A DNA stretch of 64,000 bases from contig NZ_VFNH01000003.1 of NCBI RefSeq assembly GCF_006715485.1, positions 62,001 to 126,000 on the forward strand, given 5' to 3'. The translations under genes were made by a program, and so were the position numbers. The stretch comes from Herbaspirillum sp. SJZ107 (GTDB taxonomy: Bacteria > Pseudomonadota > Gammaproteobacteria > Burkholderiales > Burkholderiaceae_D). Shown here one piece after another: positions 31,872-42,466 of the stretch. Within the stretch, counting starts at the first letter, position 1; the number at the start of each line of letters is the position of its first letter. The notes under the pieces were generated by a model. That model saw only the letters and a program-made list of their open reading frames with translations, made no database searches and was not told the origin of the DNA.

Positions 31872-33584
31872 TCAGAACGCTTCCCAGCCATCGTCCGTGC
31901 CCGCCGCCACCGCAGGCCGCGCCGTGACGGCAGGCGCCGGACGGCGTACGCTGCGCGCCGCGGCCGGTGCTGCCGGCAGTGCGCGCGCCGGTGCCTGGAC
32001 CGCACGCCGTGCCGGCACCGCGGCGGGTGCGCTGCCCTGTGCCAGCCTGAACACGCTGACCGCCTCGGCCAGGCTGTGCGCCTGCTCCTGCATCGATTCG
32101 GTCGCCGCTGCGGCCTGCTCGACCAGCGCCGCGTTCTGCTGGGTCACCTGGTCCATCTGGGTGATGGCGTCGTTGACCTGGGCGATGCCGGCGCTCTGTT
32201 CGCGCGACGCCGCCGAGATCTCGGCCATGATGGTGGTCACCTGGCGCACGCTGGCCACCACTTCCTGCATGGTGGCGCCGGCTTCGTCGACCAGGCGCGA
32301 ACCGGTGCCGACCTTCTCGACCGAATCGTCGATCAGGGTCTTGATTTCCTTGGCCGCCGCGGCCGAGCGCTGGGCCAGGGTGCGCACCTCGCCCGCCACC
32401 ACCGCGAAGCCGCGTCCCTGCTCGCCGGCGCGCGCCGCTTCGACCGCCGCGTTCAGGGCCAGGATATTGGTCTGGAAGGCGATGCCGTCGATGACCGTGA
32501 TGATGTCGACGATCTTGTGCGCCGAGGCGTTGATGGCGCCCATGGTCTCGACCACCTGAGACACGACCTCGCCGCCGCGGCTGGCGATATCCGACGCCGA
32601 TGCCGCCATGCGGTTGCCCTGCTGGGCATTGTCGGCGTTCTGCTTGACGGTGCTGGTCAGCTCTTCCATCGACGAGGCGCTTTCTTCCAGCGAGCCGGCT
32701 TGCTGCTCGGTGCGGCTCGACAGGTCCTGGTTGCCGGCCGCGACTTCACCGGCGGCGGTGGCGATGCTGTCGGCGCCGCTGCGCACGCGCGTGACCAGGG
32801 CATTCAGGTTCTCGTTCATCGATTTCAGGGCCGTCATCAACTCGCCGGTTTCGTCGCTCGATTGCACCTCGATGCGCGACGACAGGTCGCCCTGGGCCAC
32901 GGCGTTGGCCACCGCGACGGCCTCGCGCAGCGGACGGGTGATGCTGCGGGTGAGCATCCAGGCCAGGGCCACACCGAGGGCCAGCGCGATCACGGTAAAG
33001 GCCGCCAGTACCTTGATGCCGGCCGCATAGGCCTGGGCCACCGCATCGCGCGCCTGGGCGGCCATGTCGCTCTGGCGCCCGGACAGGGCCTGCAAGGCTT
33101 CTTCGTAGGCATTCATTGCCGGGGTGACTTCGCTGTCGAGCATGCGCTTGAGCGCGGCCGGATCGGCGCTGCCGCTGTCCTGCGCGCCAAACAGCTTGTC
33201 GCGCGCAGCGACATACGCCTTGCGCTTTTCCGCGATCGTGGCCAGCATTGCCCGCCCCGCAGGCAGGACCACGAGCTTGTCCAGTTCCTGCTGGATCCCG
33301 GATACGCTGGCACTGATGTCCTTCATCCTTTTGGCCATGGCCTGGACGTCGGCGGCATCGGCGCCGCGCAGGCGCGCCTCGCCGTAGCCACGATTGGCCT
33401 GGATGGAGGCAAGCCAGCGGTCCGCCAGGCGCATCTTGTGGACGGCACCGACCATGTTTTCGGTTGTGCTCGCCACTTCATGCAGGCGCAGCACGCCGAC
33501 AGTGGCGAGCAGGATGGCCAGCGCCAGGACGGCGGCAAATGCCAGGCCGAGGCGGGCGCCGATTTTCAGATTCTTGATATGCAT
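31872..33584 (-). CDS. Methyl-accepting chemotaxis protein with 4HB-type sensor and CheR/CheB tether
   Basis: 570-aa chemoreceptor. Helix 1 is at about 8-30, a periplasmic 4HB-like sensor follows, helix 2 (AAFTVIALALGVALAWML) at about 192-210, HAMP, then the signalling domain with the conserved hairpin EAARAGEQGRGFAVVAGEV. The C-terminus is a Pro/Ala/Arg linker ending in GWEAF, again matching the xWxxF CheR/CheB tether. The signalling halves are close relatives of the receptor at 10329-12056 while the sensors differ. A GTG start at 33590 is possible; 33584 ATG with GGGGTG upstream is preferred. Confidence 0.93.
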   Translation of the reverse strand: MHIKNLKIGARLGLAFAAVLALAILLATVGVLRLHEVASTTENMVGAVHKMRLADRWLASIQANRGYGEARLRGADAADVQAMAKRMKDISASVSGIQQELDKLVVLPAGRAMLATIAEKRKAYVAARDKLFGAQDSGSADPAALKRMLDSEVTPAMNAYEEALQALSGRQSDMAAQARDAVAQAYAAGIKVLAAFTVIALALGVALAWMLTRSITRPLREAVAVANAVAQGDLSSRIEVQSSDETGELMTALKSMNENLNALVTRVRSGADSIATAAGEVAAGNQDLSSRTEQQAGSLEESASSMEELTSTVKQNADNAQQGNRMAASASDIASRGGEVVSQVVETMGAINASAHKIVDIITVIDGIAFQTNILALNAAVEAARAGEQGRGFAVVAGEVRTLAQRSAAAAKEIKTLIDDSVEKVGTGSRLVDEAGATMQEVVASVRQVTTIMAEISAASREQSAGIAQVNDAITQMDQVTQQNAALVEQAAAATESMQEQAHSLAEAVSVFRLAQGSAPAAVPARRAVQAPARALPAAPAAARSVRRPAPAVTARPAVAAGTDDGWEAF

Positions 33585-33854
33585 TTTCACCCCAGAGGAA
33601 AGACAAAGAAGGCTGACCAGGCCGGCGTCAGCAAACTGGCGGGCGCGAACCTGGTGGACTGAAGGCGGGGATTTGGCCTGACGGCATACGAAAGTTGCCG
33701 TGTCACAATTCCGACATATTATCTCAATCCAGTAAATTCCGCATTACGGGTTGCAGACAAGCAACGAAATTTCGGAAATATGGTAATCGGAGTACGCGCT
33801 CTGCATCATGGATGACGTTAAAATGCCAGGTTGTTTCCCTCCGACAGGACTGTT

Positions 33855-35048
33855 ATGCCCTACCGCCACGCCACCCACGCCGTGATCCGCGCCCTCGCCT
33901 GTTCGCTGCTGCTCGGCGGGCTGGCACAGGCCGCCGGCGTACGGCCGGTCCTGCTCGGCATCGATGGCGAATTCGGCCTCGACAACAGCACGTCGGCGCA
34001 GGCGGTGGAACTCGGCATGCGCACGGCGGTCCAGGAAATCAATGCGGCCGGCGGCGTGCTGCACGGCCGCCCGCTGCAAGTCGTCGTCAAGGACCACCGT
34101 TCGATTCCGGCGCGCGGCATCCGCAACATCCAGGAATTCGCGAAGATGCCGGACCTGGTGGCGGTGTTCGGCGGGCGTTTCAGTCCGGTCGTGATCGAGG
34201 AACTCCCGACCCTGAAGGCGATCCGCCTGCCGTTCATGGCCGCATGGTCGTCGGCCGACGCCATCGTCGACAACGCGATGCAGCCGAACTACGTGTACCG
34301 GCTGTCGCTGCGCGATTCGCTGGCCATGCCGACGCTGCTGGCGGCGGCCAGGCGGCGCAGGCTCGAGCGCGTCGGCCTGCTGATGACCAACACGTCCTGG
34401 GGCCGCAGCAATGCCGCCGCGGCCGAGCGCGCGCTGCCGAAACTGCCCGGCATGAAAATCGTCGGCACCTCCTGGTACAACTGGCGCGATGCCTCGCTGG
34501 TCGCCAAATACAGCCAGCTGCGCGCGGCCGGTGCCCAGGCCATCGTACTGGTCGCCAACGACGACGAGGCCGCGGTGCTGGTGCGCGAAGTCGCGGCGCT
34601 GCCCAAGGCGCAGCGCCTGCCGATCCTGAGCCATTGGGGCGTGACCGGCGGCGAATTCACCGCCCAGGCCGGGCCGGCGCTGCAGCAGGTCGACTTTTCC
34701 GTGATCCAGACCTTCAGCTTCTACAAGGCCGATCCGGCACGGGTCAAGCGCTTCCTGGCCAGCGCGGCCACGGTGTCGAACGTCAAGCGCATCGAAGACA
34801 TCCAGGGTCCGGTCGGCGTCGCCCATGCCTACGACCTGACCCATATCCTGGCGCGCGCGATCGACCTGGCCGGCAGCACCGACCGCCGCGCCGTGCGCGA
34901 CGCGCTGGAACGGGTCGGCAGCCATCGCGGCCTGGTCAAGGATTACGCGCCGCCGTTCACGCCGGCGCGCCACGAAGCGCTGGGACCGGAACAGCTGCTG
35001 ATGGCACGCTACCGCGCCGACGGCGTGCTGGTGCCGGCGCAGGACTGA
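33855..35048 (+). CDS. Periplasmic binding protein, amino-acid/amide (Peripla_BP_6) type
   Basis: 397-aa periplasmic binding protein of the leucine/amide-binding family. Signal peptide at 1-26 (LACSLLLGGLAQA), then the family start VLLGIDGEFGLDNSTSAQAVELGM and the interlobe motif NTSWGRSNAAA. AGGA precedes the chosen start by 7 nt; an earlier frame to 33831 is unsupported. Instead of ABC-transporter genes, the next gene, 2 bp downstream, is a membrane histidine kinase, so it probably presents a ligand to that kinase. Confidence 0.88.
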   Translation: MPYRHATHAVIRALACSLLLGGLAQAAGVRPVLLGIDGEFGLDNSTSAQAVELGMRTAVQEINAAGGVLHGRPLQVVVKDHRSIPARGIRNIQEFAKMPDLVAVFGGRFSPVVIEELPTLKAIRLPFMAAWSSADAIVDNAMQPNYVYRLSLRDSLAMPTLLAAARRRRLERVGLLMTNTSWGRSNAAAAERALPKLPGMKIVGTSWYNWRDASLVAKYSQLRAAGAQAIVLVANDDEAAVLVREVAALPKAQRLPILSHWGVTGGEFTAQAGPALQQVDFSVIQTFSFYKADPARVKRFLASAATVSNVKRIEDIQGPVGVAHAYDLTHILARAIDLAGSTDRRAVRDALERVGSHRGLVKDYAPPFTPARHEALGPEQLLMARYRADGVLVPAQD

Positions 35049-35050
35049 AC

Positions 35051-37501
35051 ATGCTGCGCCAATTCGGAAAAACCCCGGCGGCCACGCGCGCCGCGCCGCC
35101 GGCCAGCCTGTCGCGCCGCTTCGCGATCGCGGCCGCGATCCTGACCGCGTGCGCGGTACTGCTGATCTCCATCGTCTCGTTCTGGCTGATCGACCGCCAG
35201 CGCGAGCAGGCCAACGCGCTGCTGCAGCAGCGCGAGGTCGCCTTCCACGCCACCACCGTCGGCACCAACCTGGAAGCGCTGACCACGCGCCTGGCCGAAG
35301 TGGCGAACAGCCCGATCCTGGCCAACGCGCTGGTCGACAGCGCCGGCAAGGAAACCTACCTGCGGCCTTATCTGCATGGGCTACGCCAGATCAACGGCAT
35401 TCCGCTGCAGCTGATGTTCACCGACTTCGAAGGCGTCGCCATTGCCGACAACGGCGCCGCCGGCTTCAATGCGGACGACGTCGCCTGGCTGCGCCAGCGC
35501 ATCGACAGCGGCGACGAGCGCGCCGCGCTGCGCACCGGCCCCCAGGGCCAGGAACTGATCGGCGTGAACCTGCTGCGCTATTCGCGCACCCGCACCCCGG
35601 AAGGCGCACTGGTCTATAAAGTGCGCCTGGCCGACCTGAAACCGGTGCAGTGGGCGGCGTTCCGCCACCTCGGCGGCGCCGGCCACGCGCGCGAGATCGA
35701 CGCCGCCGTGCCGCTGCCGGCCGGCCTGCGCCACCTGGGCCTGGTGCTGCACGAAGACGAACGGCGGCTGGCGGCCCCGATGGTGGTGCCGGGGCCGCAG
35801 TACCTGGCGATCCTGGCCATCACGGCGCTGCTGGCGCTGGTGGTGTTCCTGCTGGCGTCGCGCCTGGCGCATGGCCTGACCGGCGACCTGCGCCGCCTCG
35901 AGGCCTTCTCCGGCAGCCTCGGCGACGGCGACGGCGGCACCGCCAGCGGCGATGCGCAGCGCGCACCGCTGGCCGGCAGCCGCGAAGTGGTCAGCCTGGC
36001 CGGCGCCATCAACCGCATGCTGGACCGCCTGTACGAACAGCATGCGCGCCTGGAAGCCGAGCGGCGCCGCTTCCTGCAGCTGTCGAACAACATCCCGCAG
36101 CTGGTGTGGATGGCCGATGCGGACGGCACCATCACCTGGTTCAACCAGCGCTGGTACGAATTCACCGGCGCCGCCCCCGGCACGCTGGCGCCGCACGACT
36201 GGCGCGAATTCCACGATCCGGCGGTCCTGCCGCAGGTGGCGCAGCGCTGGAACGAGGCGCTGGCCACCGGCAACACGGCGCAGATGACCTTTCCGCTGCG
36301 CGGCGCCGATGGCGCCTACCGCAGCATTTTCGCCTCGGTGGCGCCGCTGCGCGATCCCGGCGGCAAGATCGTCCAGTGGTTCGGCACCGGTACCGACGTC
36401 AGCGAACTGGAACGCGCCGAGAGCGCGCTGCGCTACAGCGAGGACCGCCTGCGCCAGGGCCTGGTGGCGGCCCACATGGCGGTGTGGGAACGCGATCCGT
36501 GCACCGGCGCCGTGAGTTTCTCGGCCAACCTGCACAGCGTGTTCGGCAAGGACTGGCACAACGTCAGCGAAGTGTGGGAGCTGTACCATCCGGAGGACCG
36601 CCAGATGGTGCTCGATTGCCACGCCCAGGTGATGCGCGACGGCGGCGACTACCACCTCACGCCGCGCATCCTGCGCGCCGACGACGGCAGCGTCGCATGG
36701 ATCGACCTGCGCGGCCACCTCGGCCCCGGCATCGACGGACGCACCGTGGTGCACGCGGTGGCGATCGACATCACCGAGCGCAAGCGTGCCGAGGAAGCGC
36801 TGCGCCTGGCCGACCGCCGCAAGGACGAGTTCCTGGCGATGCTGGCGCACGAACTGCGCAACCCGCTGGCGCCGATCGCCAGCGCCGCCGACATGCTGCG
36901 CATCGCCTACGCCAACGAAGCGCGCATCAAGCAGATCAGCGAGATCGTCGCACGCCAGGTGGCCCACATGCGCCACCTGGTCGACGACCTGCTGGACGTG
37001 TCGCGGGTGACGCGCGGCCTGGTCACGGTCGCGCGCAAGCCGCTCGACCTGGGACGGGTGCTGAACGAGGCGGTCGAGCAGTCGCGGCCGCTGGTCGACG
37101 CGCGCCGCCACGTGCTGTCGGTCGCGCCGCCGTCCGGCCCCTTGACGGTCGACGGCGACCACACGCGCCTGGTGCAGGTCGTGGCCAACCTGGTGACCAA
37201 CGCCGCCAAGTACACGCCGGAAGGCGGCCGCATCGACGTCACCCTGGCCGCCGAAGATACCCAGGCGGTCCTGACCGTCCACGACAACGGCAGCGGCATC
37301 GGCCCCGACCTGCTGCCGGTGGTGTTCGACCTGTTCACCCAGGGCACGCGCACCCTCGACCGCGCCCAGGGCGGCCTCGGCCTCGGCCTGGCGCTGGTGC
37401 GCAAACTGGTCGAACTGCACGGCGGCACTGTCACCGCCGCCAGCCCCGGTCCCGGCCATGGCAGCACCTTCACCGTCAGGCTCCCCCTGCTCGCGGGTTA
37501 A
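35051..37501 (+). CDS. PAS-containing membrane histidine kinase, partner of a binding protein
   Basis: 816-aa sensor kinase. Membrane helix 1 at about 26-46, a periplasmic region of about 210 residues, helix 2 at about 256-278, a HAMP-like linker, two PAS/PAC domains (about 335-460 and 470-590: QLVWMADADGTITWFN; WMDLRGHLG-type ending with ITERKRAEEAL), HisKA with His600 (MLAHELRNPLAPIA) and HATPase (NLVTNAAKYTPEGG; GGLGLGLALVRKLVELHGG). No receiver domain is fused and no regulator gene adjoins. Only 2 bp separate it from the binding protein gene. Confidence 0.93.
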   Translation: MLRQFGKTPAATRAAPPASLSRRFAIAAAILTACAVLLISIVSFWLIDRQREQANALLQQREVAFHATTVGTNLEALTTRLAEVANSPILANALVDSAGKETYLRPYLHGLRQINGIPLQLMFTDFEGVAIADNGAAGFNADDVAWLRQRIDSGDERAALRTGPQGQELIGVNLLRYSRTRTPEGALVYKVRLADLKPVQWAAFRHLGGAGHAREIDAAVPLPAGLRHLGLVLHEDERRLAAPMVVPGPQYLAILAITALLALVVFLLASRLAHGLTGDLRRLEAFSGSLGDGDGGTASGDAQRAPLAGSREVVSLAGAINRMLDRLYEQHARLEAERRRFLQLSNNIPQLVWMADADGTITWFNQRWYEFTGAAPGTLAPHDWREFHDPAVLPQVAQRWNEALATGNTAQMTFPLRGADGAYRSIFASVAPLRDPGGKIVQWFGTGTDVSELERAESALRYSEDRLRQGLVAAHMAVWERDPCTGAVSFSANLHSVFGKDWHNVSEVWELYHPEDRQMVLDCHAQVMRDGGDYHLTPRILRADDGSVAWIDLRGHLGPGIDGRTVVHAVAIDITERKRAEEALRLADRRKDEFLAMLAHELRNPLAPIASAADMLRIAYANEARIKQISEIVARQVAHMRHLVDDLLDVSRVTRGLVTVARKPLDLGRVLNEAVEQSRPLVDARRHVLSVAPPSGPLTVDGDHTRLVQVVANLVTNAAKYTPEGGRIDVTLAAEDTQAVLTVHDNGSGIGPDLLPVVFDLFTQGTRTLDRAQGGLGLGLALVRKLVELHGGTVTAASPGPGHGSTFTVRLPLLAG

Positions 37502-37587
37502 GCTCGGGAATTGCAACGCGGCATTGCTTTTGACCGGAGGCGGGATTCATTGGAACATGGCATCCACACTAACGAATCCATGATCCC

Positions 37588-38496
37588 ATGTCTCCCGAGC
37601 TCGGCCTGGTCTGCATCACCGTGTCCAAGGACATCCGCTACCGCACCGTCACCCGCAAGCGCCTGCTCGAGCAGTCGGATGCCGGCCAGCGCAAGATCCT
37701 GGACGAGATCTACCGCGACAACATCCAGACCCTCGACGGCGCCCTGAATTACTGCCAGCGCGAAGGCATCCGCCTGTATCGCATGCCGTCCTCGATCTTC
37801 CCCTTCTTCGACGAGGACATCGGCCGCGAGGTGATGCAGCCGCTGGCCCCCGCACTGGCGCGCACCGGCGCGCGCGCGACGCAACTGGGCCTGCGCCTGG
37901 TGATGCATCCGGACCAGTTCGTGGTGCTCAGTTCCGACTCGCCCGAGGTGGTGGCCAACAGCATCAAGATCCTGCAGATGCATGCCGACATCATGGAGCT
38001 GTTGCAGCAGCCGCGCTCGCCGTGGGCGCTGCTCGAGATCCACGGCGGCAAGGCCAACCGCAGCGACGCACTGGTGGCGCGCATCCGCGACCTGCCGGAT
38101 CCGATCCGCCTGCGCCTGTGCCTGGAGAACGATGAATACAGTTACGGCGCCCTCGACATCCACGACGTCTGCGTGAGGAGCGGCGTGCCGATGATCTTCG
38201 ACGCCCACCACCACATCGTGCACGACAAGCTGTCCAGCTACGACGACCCGAGCGTGGCCGAGATGCTGGCCCGGGCGAGAGAAACCTGGGCCGAGCCGGC
38301 CCACCAGGTGGTCCACATCTCGAACGGCCGCGAGGACTTCAACGACCGCCAGCACTCGGACCTGATCGCGACCATGCCGGCCTCGTACGCCGGCGCGCCC
38401 TGGATCGAGATCGAGGCCAAGCTGAAGGAAGAAGCGATCGCCGGCCTGCGCGGCTGGAAAGCGGTGCAGGCCGGCCAGGCGGCCGTCGTCGGATAA
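37588..38496 (+). CDS. uvsE: UV damage endonuclease UvsE/UvdE
   Basis: 302-aa TIM-barrel endonuclease that nicks 5' of UV photoproducts and other lesions in an alternative excision-repair pathway. Family landmarks: the start ELGLVCITVSKDIRYRT, YRMPSSIFPFFDED, RLVMHPDQFVVLSS, LEIHGGKANRSDAL, LRLCLENDEYSYG, MIFDAHHHIVHDK and HISNG. Metal-binding His/Glu/Asp residues of the barrel fall in these segments. No good ribosome binding site is seen. The gene stands alone. Confidence 0.95.
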   Translation: MSPELGLVCITVSKDIRYRTVTRKRLLEQSDAGQRKILDEIYRDNIQTLDGALNYCQREGIRLYRMPSSIFPFFDEDIGREVMQPLAPALARTGARATQLGLRLVMHPDQFVVLSSDSPEVVANSIKILQMHADIMELLQQPRSPWALLEIHGGKANRSDALVARIRDLPDPIRLRLCLENDEYSYGALDIHDVCVRSGVPMIFDAHHHIVHDKLSSYDDPSVAEMLARARETWAEPAHQVVHISNGREDFNDRQHSDLIATMPASYAGAPWIEIEAKLKEEAIAGLRGWKAVQAGQAAVVG

Positions 38497-38502
38497 GGCA
38501 AT

Positions 38503-38589
38503 ACGTCGCCCCTACGAAGGCAGGGGTCTAAGTTGCACGCATTTCGGCGACGTATCGAACTTGGGCCCCTGCCTTCGCAGGGGCGACGT
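38503..38589. repeat. Dispersed hairpin repeat, copy A
   Basis: Ends are inverted: ACGTCGCCCC...GGGGCGACGT. The 85-bp core (38504-38588) folds into a long hairpin between uvsE and the aldo/keto reductase gene, which are convergent, so it may also act as a terminator. Confidence 0.8.
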
Positions 38590-38603
38590 TCCAGCATTGC
38601 AGA

Positions 38604-39593
<990 letters not shown>

Positions 39594-39892
39594 TTGACTG
39601 ACTCCGTGTTTGATAACGTGACGCCCACCATACGTGACCCTGCCCGGATACGGCACACGGCTCACGCTGCAATGCACCATTCAGGTGCAGCATACCCGCC
39701 ATCAGGAATCGTAATTAGGCATTCGGGTGCTTGAGGCGCAAAATAAAACGGTCGTTTCCAAACGAACGCGGGCCACTTCCGGCCTGCCGCGGAATGGAGC
39801 GACCGACCGTATGAAGAAGCAAAAGTGATGAACCACCCCTGCCTGCCCGACCCGATCTTCCTCCCGTTTGCGCCACCGCGGCGGGCCAGCGC

Positions 39893-40825
39893 ATGATCGT
39901 CCGCGACCGCCCGAACGGCCTGCGCCTGTTCCTGGTCATGCGCGGCTCGATCCTGCCGAGTATCTGGAAGAGCCTCGCCTTCACCACCCTGCTGGCGATC
40001 GCCGTCACCCTGCTTGATGGCCGCATCGACGGCGTCAAGATCACGGTCAGCGCCATCCCGTTCACGCTGATGGGACTGCCGCTGGCGATCTTCCTCGGCT
40101 TCCGCAACAACGCCGCCTACGACCGCTTCTGGGAAGGCCGCAAGCAGTGGGGCGAACTGGTACTGCGCAGCCGTACGCTGGCGCGCCAGTGCCTGTCGCT
40201 GGTTGGTGCAGATGCGGACGCGGACGACGGTGGCGTGCTGCGCGAGCGCATGCTCCGGCGTACCGTCGCCTATGCCCACGCCCTGCGCCACCACCTGCGC
40301 AAGACCGATCCCGCGGCCGACGTCGCACCCTGGCTGGCGCCGGACGAATGGGAAGGCATCCGCAGCCTGCCCAACCTGCCGCATGCGCTGATGCTGGCGA
40401 TGGGCGCCGACCTGGCGCTGTGCCTGCGCGAGCGCCGCCTCGACCCGATGCTGGCGGCGCCGATCGACGCCACGCTGTCGAACATGACCGGCGTGGCCGC
40501 CGCCTGCGAACGCATCCGCGGCACGCCGATCCCGTTTTCGTACACCCTGCTGCTGCACCGCACCGCCCACCTGTACTGCATGTTCCTGCCTTTCGGCCTG
40601 GTCGACACCATCGGCTACCTGACGCCGCTGGTGGCCGCCATCGTCGCCTACACCTTCTTCGGCCTGGATGCCCTCGGCGACGAGATCGAGGAACCGTTCG
40701 GCCACTCCGACAACGACCTGCCGCTCGACGCCATCTGCCGCACGATCGAGATCGACCTGCGCACGGCGCTGGGCGAGCGGGACTTGCCCCCACAGCTGCT
40801 GCCTGAAAATTACCGGCTCAGCTGA
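39893..40825 (+). CDS. Bestrophin-family membrane protein (UPF0187)
   Basis: 310-aa membrane protein, bacterial bestrophin homologue. Landmarks: FLVMRGSILPSIWKSL, PLAIFLGFRNNAAYDRFWEGRKQWGELV (the bestrophin hallmark, about 62-88), RIRGTPIPFSYTLLLHRTAHLYCMFLPFGLV, and the C-terminal IEEPFGHSDNDLPLD acidic stretch. Relatives form pentameric channels (cation-selective in Klebsiella). Start is not well supported by a ribosome binding site. It precedes the CoA-transferase by 18 bp. Confidence 0.9.
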   Translation: MIVRDRPNGLRLFLVMRGSILPSIWKSLAFTTLLAIAVTLLDGRIDGVKITVSAIPFTLMGLPLAIFLGFRNNAAYDRFWEGRKQWGELVLRSRTLARQCLSLVGADADADDGGVLRERMLRRTVAYAHALRHHLRKTDPAADVAPWLAPDEWEGIRSLPNLPHALMLAMGADLALCLRERRLDPMLAAPIDATLSNMTGVAAACERIRGTPIPFSYTLLLHRTAHLYCMFLPFGLVDTIGYLTPLVAAIVAYTFFGLDALGDEIEEPFGHSDNDLPLDAICRTIEIDLRTALGERDLPPQLLPENYRLS

Positions 40826-40843
40826 TTTCAAAAGAGTAGAGAG

Positions 40844-42346
40844 ATGAAAACGGAATACCTGGATCGCATCCGCTGCGCGCAACTGCGCAAGCGCGTCACC
40901 GGCGCCCAAGAGGCCGCCACCTGGATCAAGGACGGCATGACCGTCGGCATGAGCGGCTTCACCCGCGCCGGCGACGTCAAGCTGGTCCCGGCCGCGCTGG
41001 CCGAACGCGCCAGGCTGGAGCCGCTGAAGATCACGCTGCTGACCGGCGCCTCGCTCGGCAACGACACGGACAAGCGGCTCACCGAAGCCGGCGCGCTGGC
41101 GCGGCGCATGCCCTTCCAGGTCGACCCGGTGCTGCGCGCCGCGATCAACCGCGGCGAGGTGATGTACATCGACCAGCACCTGTCGGAAACCGTCGAGCAG
41201 CTGCGCAGCCGCCACATCGCCCCGGTCGACGTCGCCGTGGTCGAGGCGGTAGCGATCACGGAAACCGGCGCCATCATCCCGACCACCTCGGTCGGCAACA
41301 GCGCCAGCTTCGCGATCCTGGCCGACAAGGTCATCGTCGAGATCAACCTGGCGCAGCCGACCGGCCTGGAAGGCCTGCACGACGTCTGGATTCCGAAAAA
41401 ACGGCCGATGCGCGAGCCGATCCCGATCATGTCGGTCGAGCAGCGCGTGGGTACCACCGCGATCGAGATCCCGCCCGAGAAGATCGTCGCGATCGTGATC
41501 TCGGACCAGCCGGACAGCACCTCCTCGGTGCTGCCGCCGGATGCCGAGACCGCCGCCATCGCCGGCCACCTGGTGCGCTTCTTCGAAGACGAGATCCTGG
41601 CCGGGCGCCTGACCAACAGCCTGCTGCCGCTGCAGGCAGGCATCGGCACCATCGCCAACGCGGTGCTGGCCGGCTTCGTCGACAGCCCCTTCCACGGCCT
41701 CACCATGTATTCCGAAGTGCTGCAGGACTCGACCTTCGACCTGTTCGATGCCGGCAAGCTCGATTTCGCGTCCGGCTCCTCGATCACGCTGTCGCCCGAA
41801 AAGAGCGCGCAGGTGTTCCGCGGCTTCGAGCACTACCGCGACCGCCTGGTGCTGCGCCCGCAGGAAGTGTCGAATCACCCGGAAGTGATCCGGCGCCTCG
41901 GCATCATCGCGATCAACACCGCGCTCGAAGCCGACATCTACGGCAACATCAACTCGACCCACGTGAGCGGCACCCACATGATGAACGGCATCGGCGGCTC
42001 TGGCGATTTCGCGCGCAACGCCTACCTGTCGATCTTCGCGACCAAGGCCACCGCCAAGGGCGGCAAGGTGTCCTCGATCGTGCCGATGGTGACGCACGTG
42101 GATCATACGGAACACGACGTCGACATCATCGTCACCGAATACGGCCTGGCCGATCTGCGCGGGCTGGCGCCGCGCGAGCGCGCCGACGTGATCATCGAGA
42201 AGTGCGTGGCCGAGCCGTACCGCAGCATGCTGCGCGACTACCTGGCGGAAGCGAAGCTGCGCGGCGGCCAGACGCCGCATGTGCTGGAGAAGGCGTTTGC
42301 GTGGCATGAACGGTATCGGGAGACGGGGTCGATGCTGGAAGCGTAA
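40844..42346 (+). CDS. Acetyl-CoA hydrolase/succinate CoA-transferase family enzyme
   Basis: 500-aa family I CoA-transferase that moves CoA between acetyl-CoA and succinate, or hydrolyses acetyl-CoA, in relatives. GMSGFTRAGDVKLVP starts the N-terminal domain, and the catalytic Glu sits in TMYSEVLQDS (about residue 289). The C-terminal domain shows INTALEADIYGNINSTHV, GIGGSGDFARNAYLSI and TEYGLADLRGLAP, typical of SCACT/Ach1-type enzymes. AGAG upstream gives a plausible ribosome site. Confidence 0.93.
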   Translation: MKTEYLDRIRCAQLRKRVTGAQEAATWIKDGMTVGMSGFTRAGDVKLVPAALAERARLEPLKITLLTGASLGNDTDKRLTEAGALARRMPFQVDPVLRAAINRGEVMYIDQHLSETVEQLRSRHIAPVDVAVVEAVAITETGAIIPTTSVGNSASFAILADKVIVEINLAQPTGLEGLHDVWIPKKRPMREPIPIMSVEQRVGTTAIEIPPEKIVAIVISDQPDSTSSVLPPDAETAAIAGHLVRFFEDEILAGRLTNSLLPLQAGIGTIANAVLAGFVDSPFHGLTMYSEVLQDSTFDLFDAGKLDFASGSSITLSPEKSAQVFRGFEHYRDRLVLRPQEVSNHPEVIRRLGIIAINTALEADIYGNINSTHVSGTHMMNGIGGSGDFARNAYLSIFATKATAKGGKVSSIVPMVTHVDHTEHDVDIIVTEYGLADLRGLAPRERADVIIEKCVAEPYRSMLRDYLAEAKLRGGQTPHVLEKAFAWHERYRETGSMLEA

Positions 42347-42368
42347 TTAATACTGTCGACATTAAAAC

Positions 42369-42453
42369 CGTCGCCCCTGCGAAGGCAGGGGCCCAAGTTT
42401 TCAGCGCAGTCGAAACGCGACGAACTTGGGCCCCTGCCTTCGCAGGGGCGACG
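42369..42453. repeat. Dispersed hairpin repeat, copy B
   Basis: 85 bp with inverted ends CGTCGCCCCTGCGAAGGCAG and its complement; same ends as copy A. Lies between convergent genes. Confidence 0.85.
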
Positions 42454-42466
42454 AGCTTACGCTAAC

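Noticed and set aside
33695..37501. A 1,268-aa reading of the kinase gene beginning at 33695
   Set aside because: The first part lies in another frame of the binding protein gene; the kinase start at 35051 fits its membrane helix and neighbouring gene.
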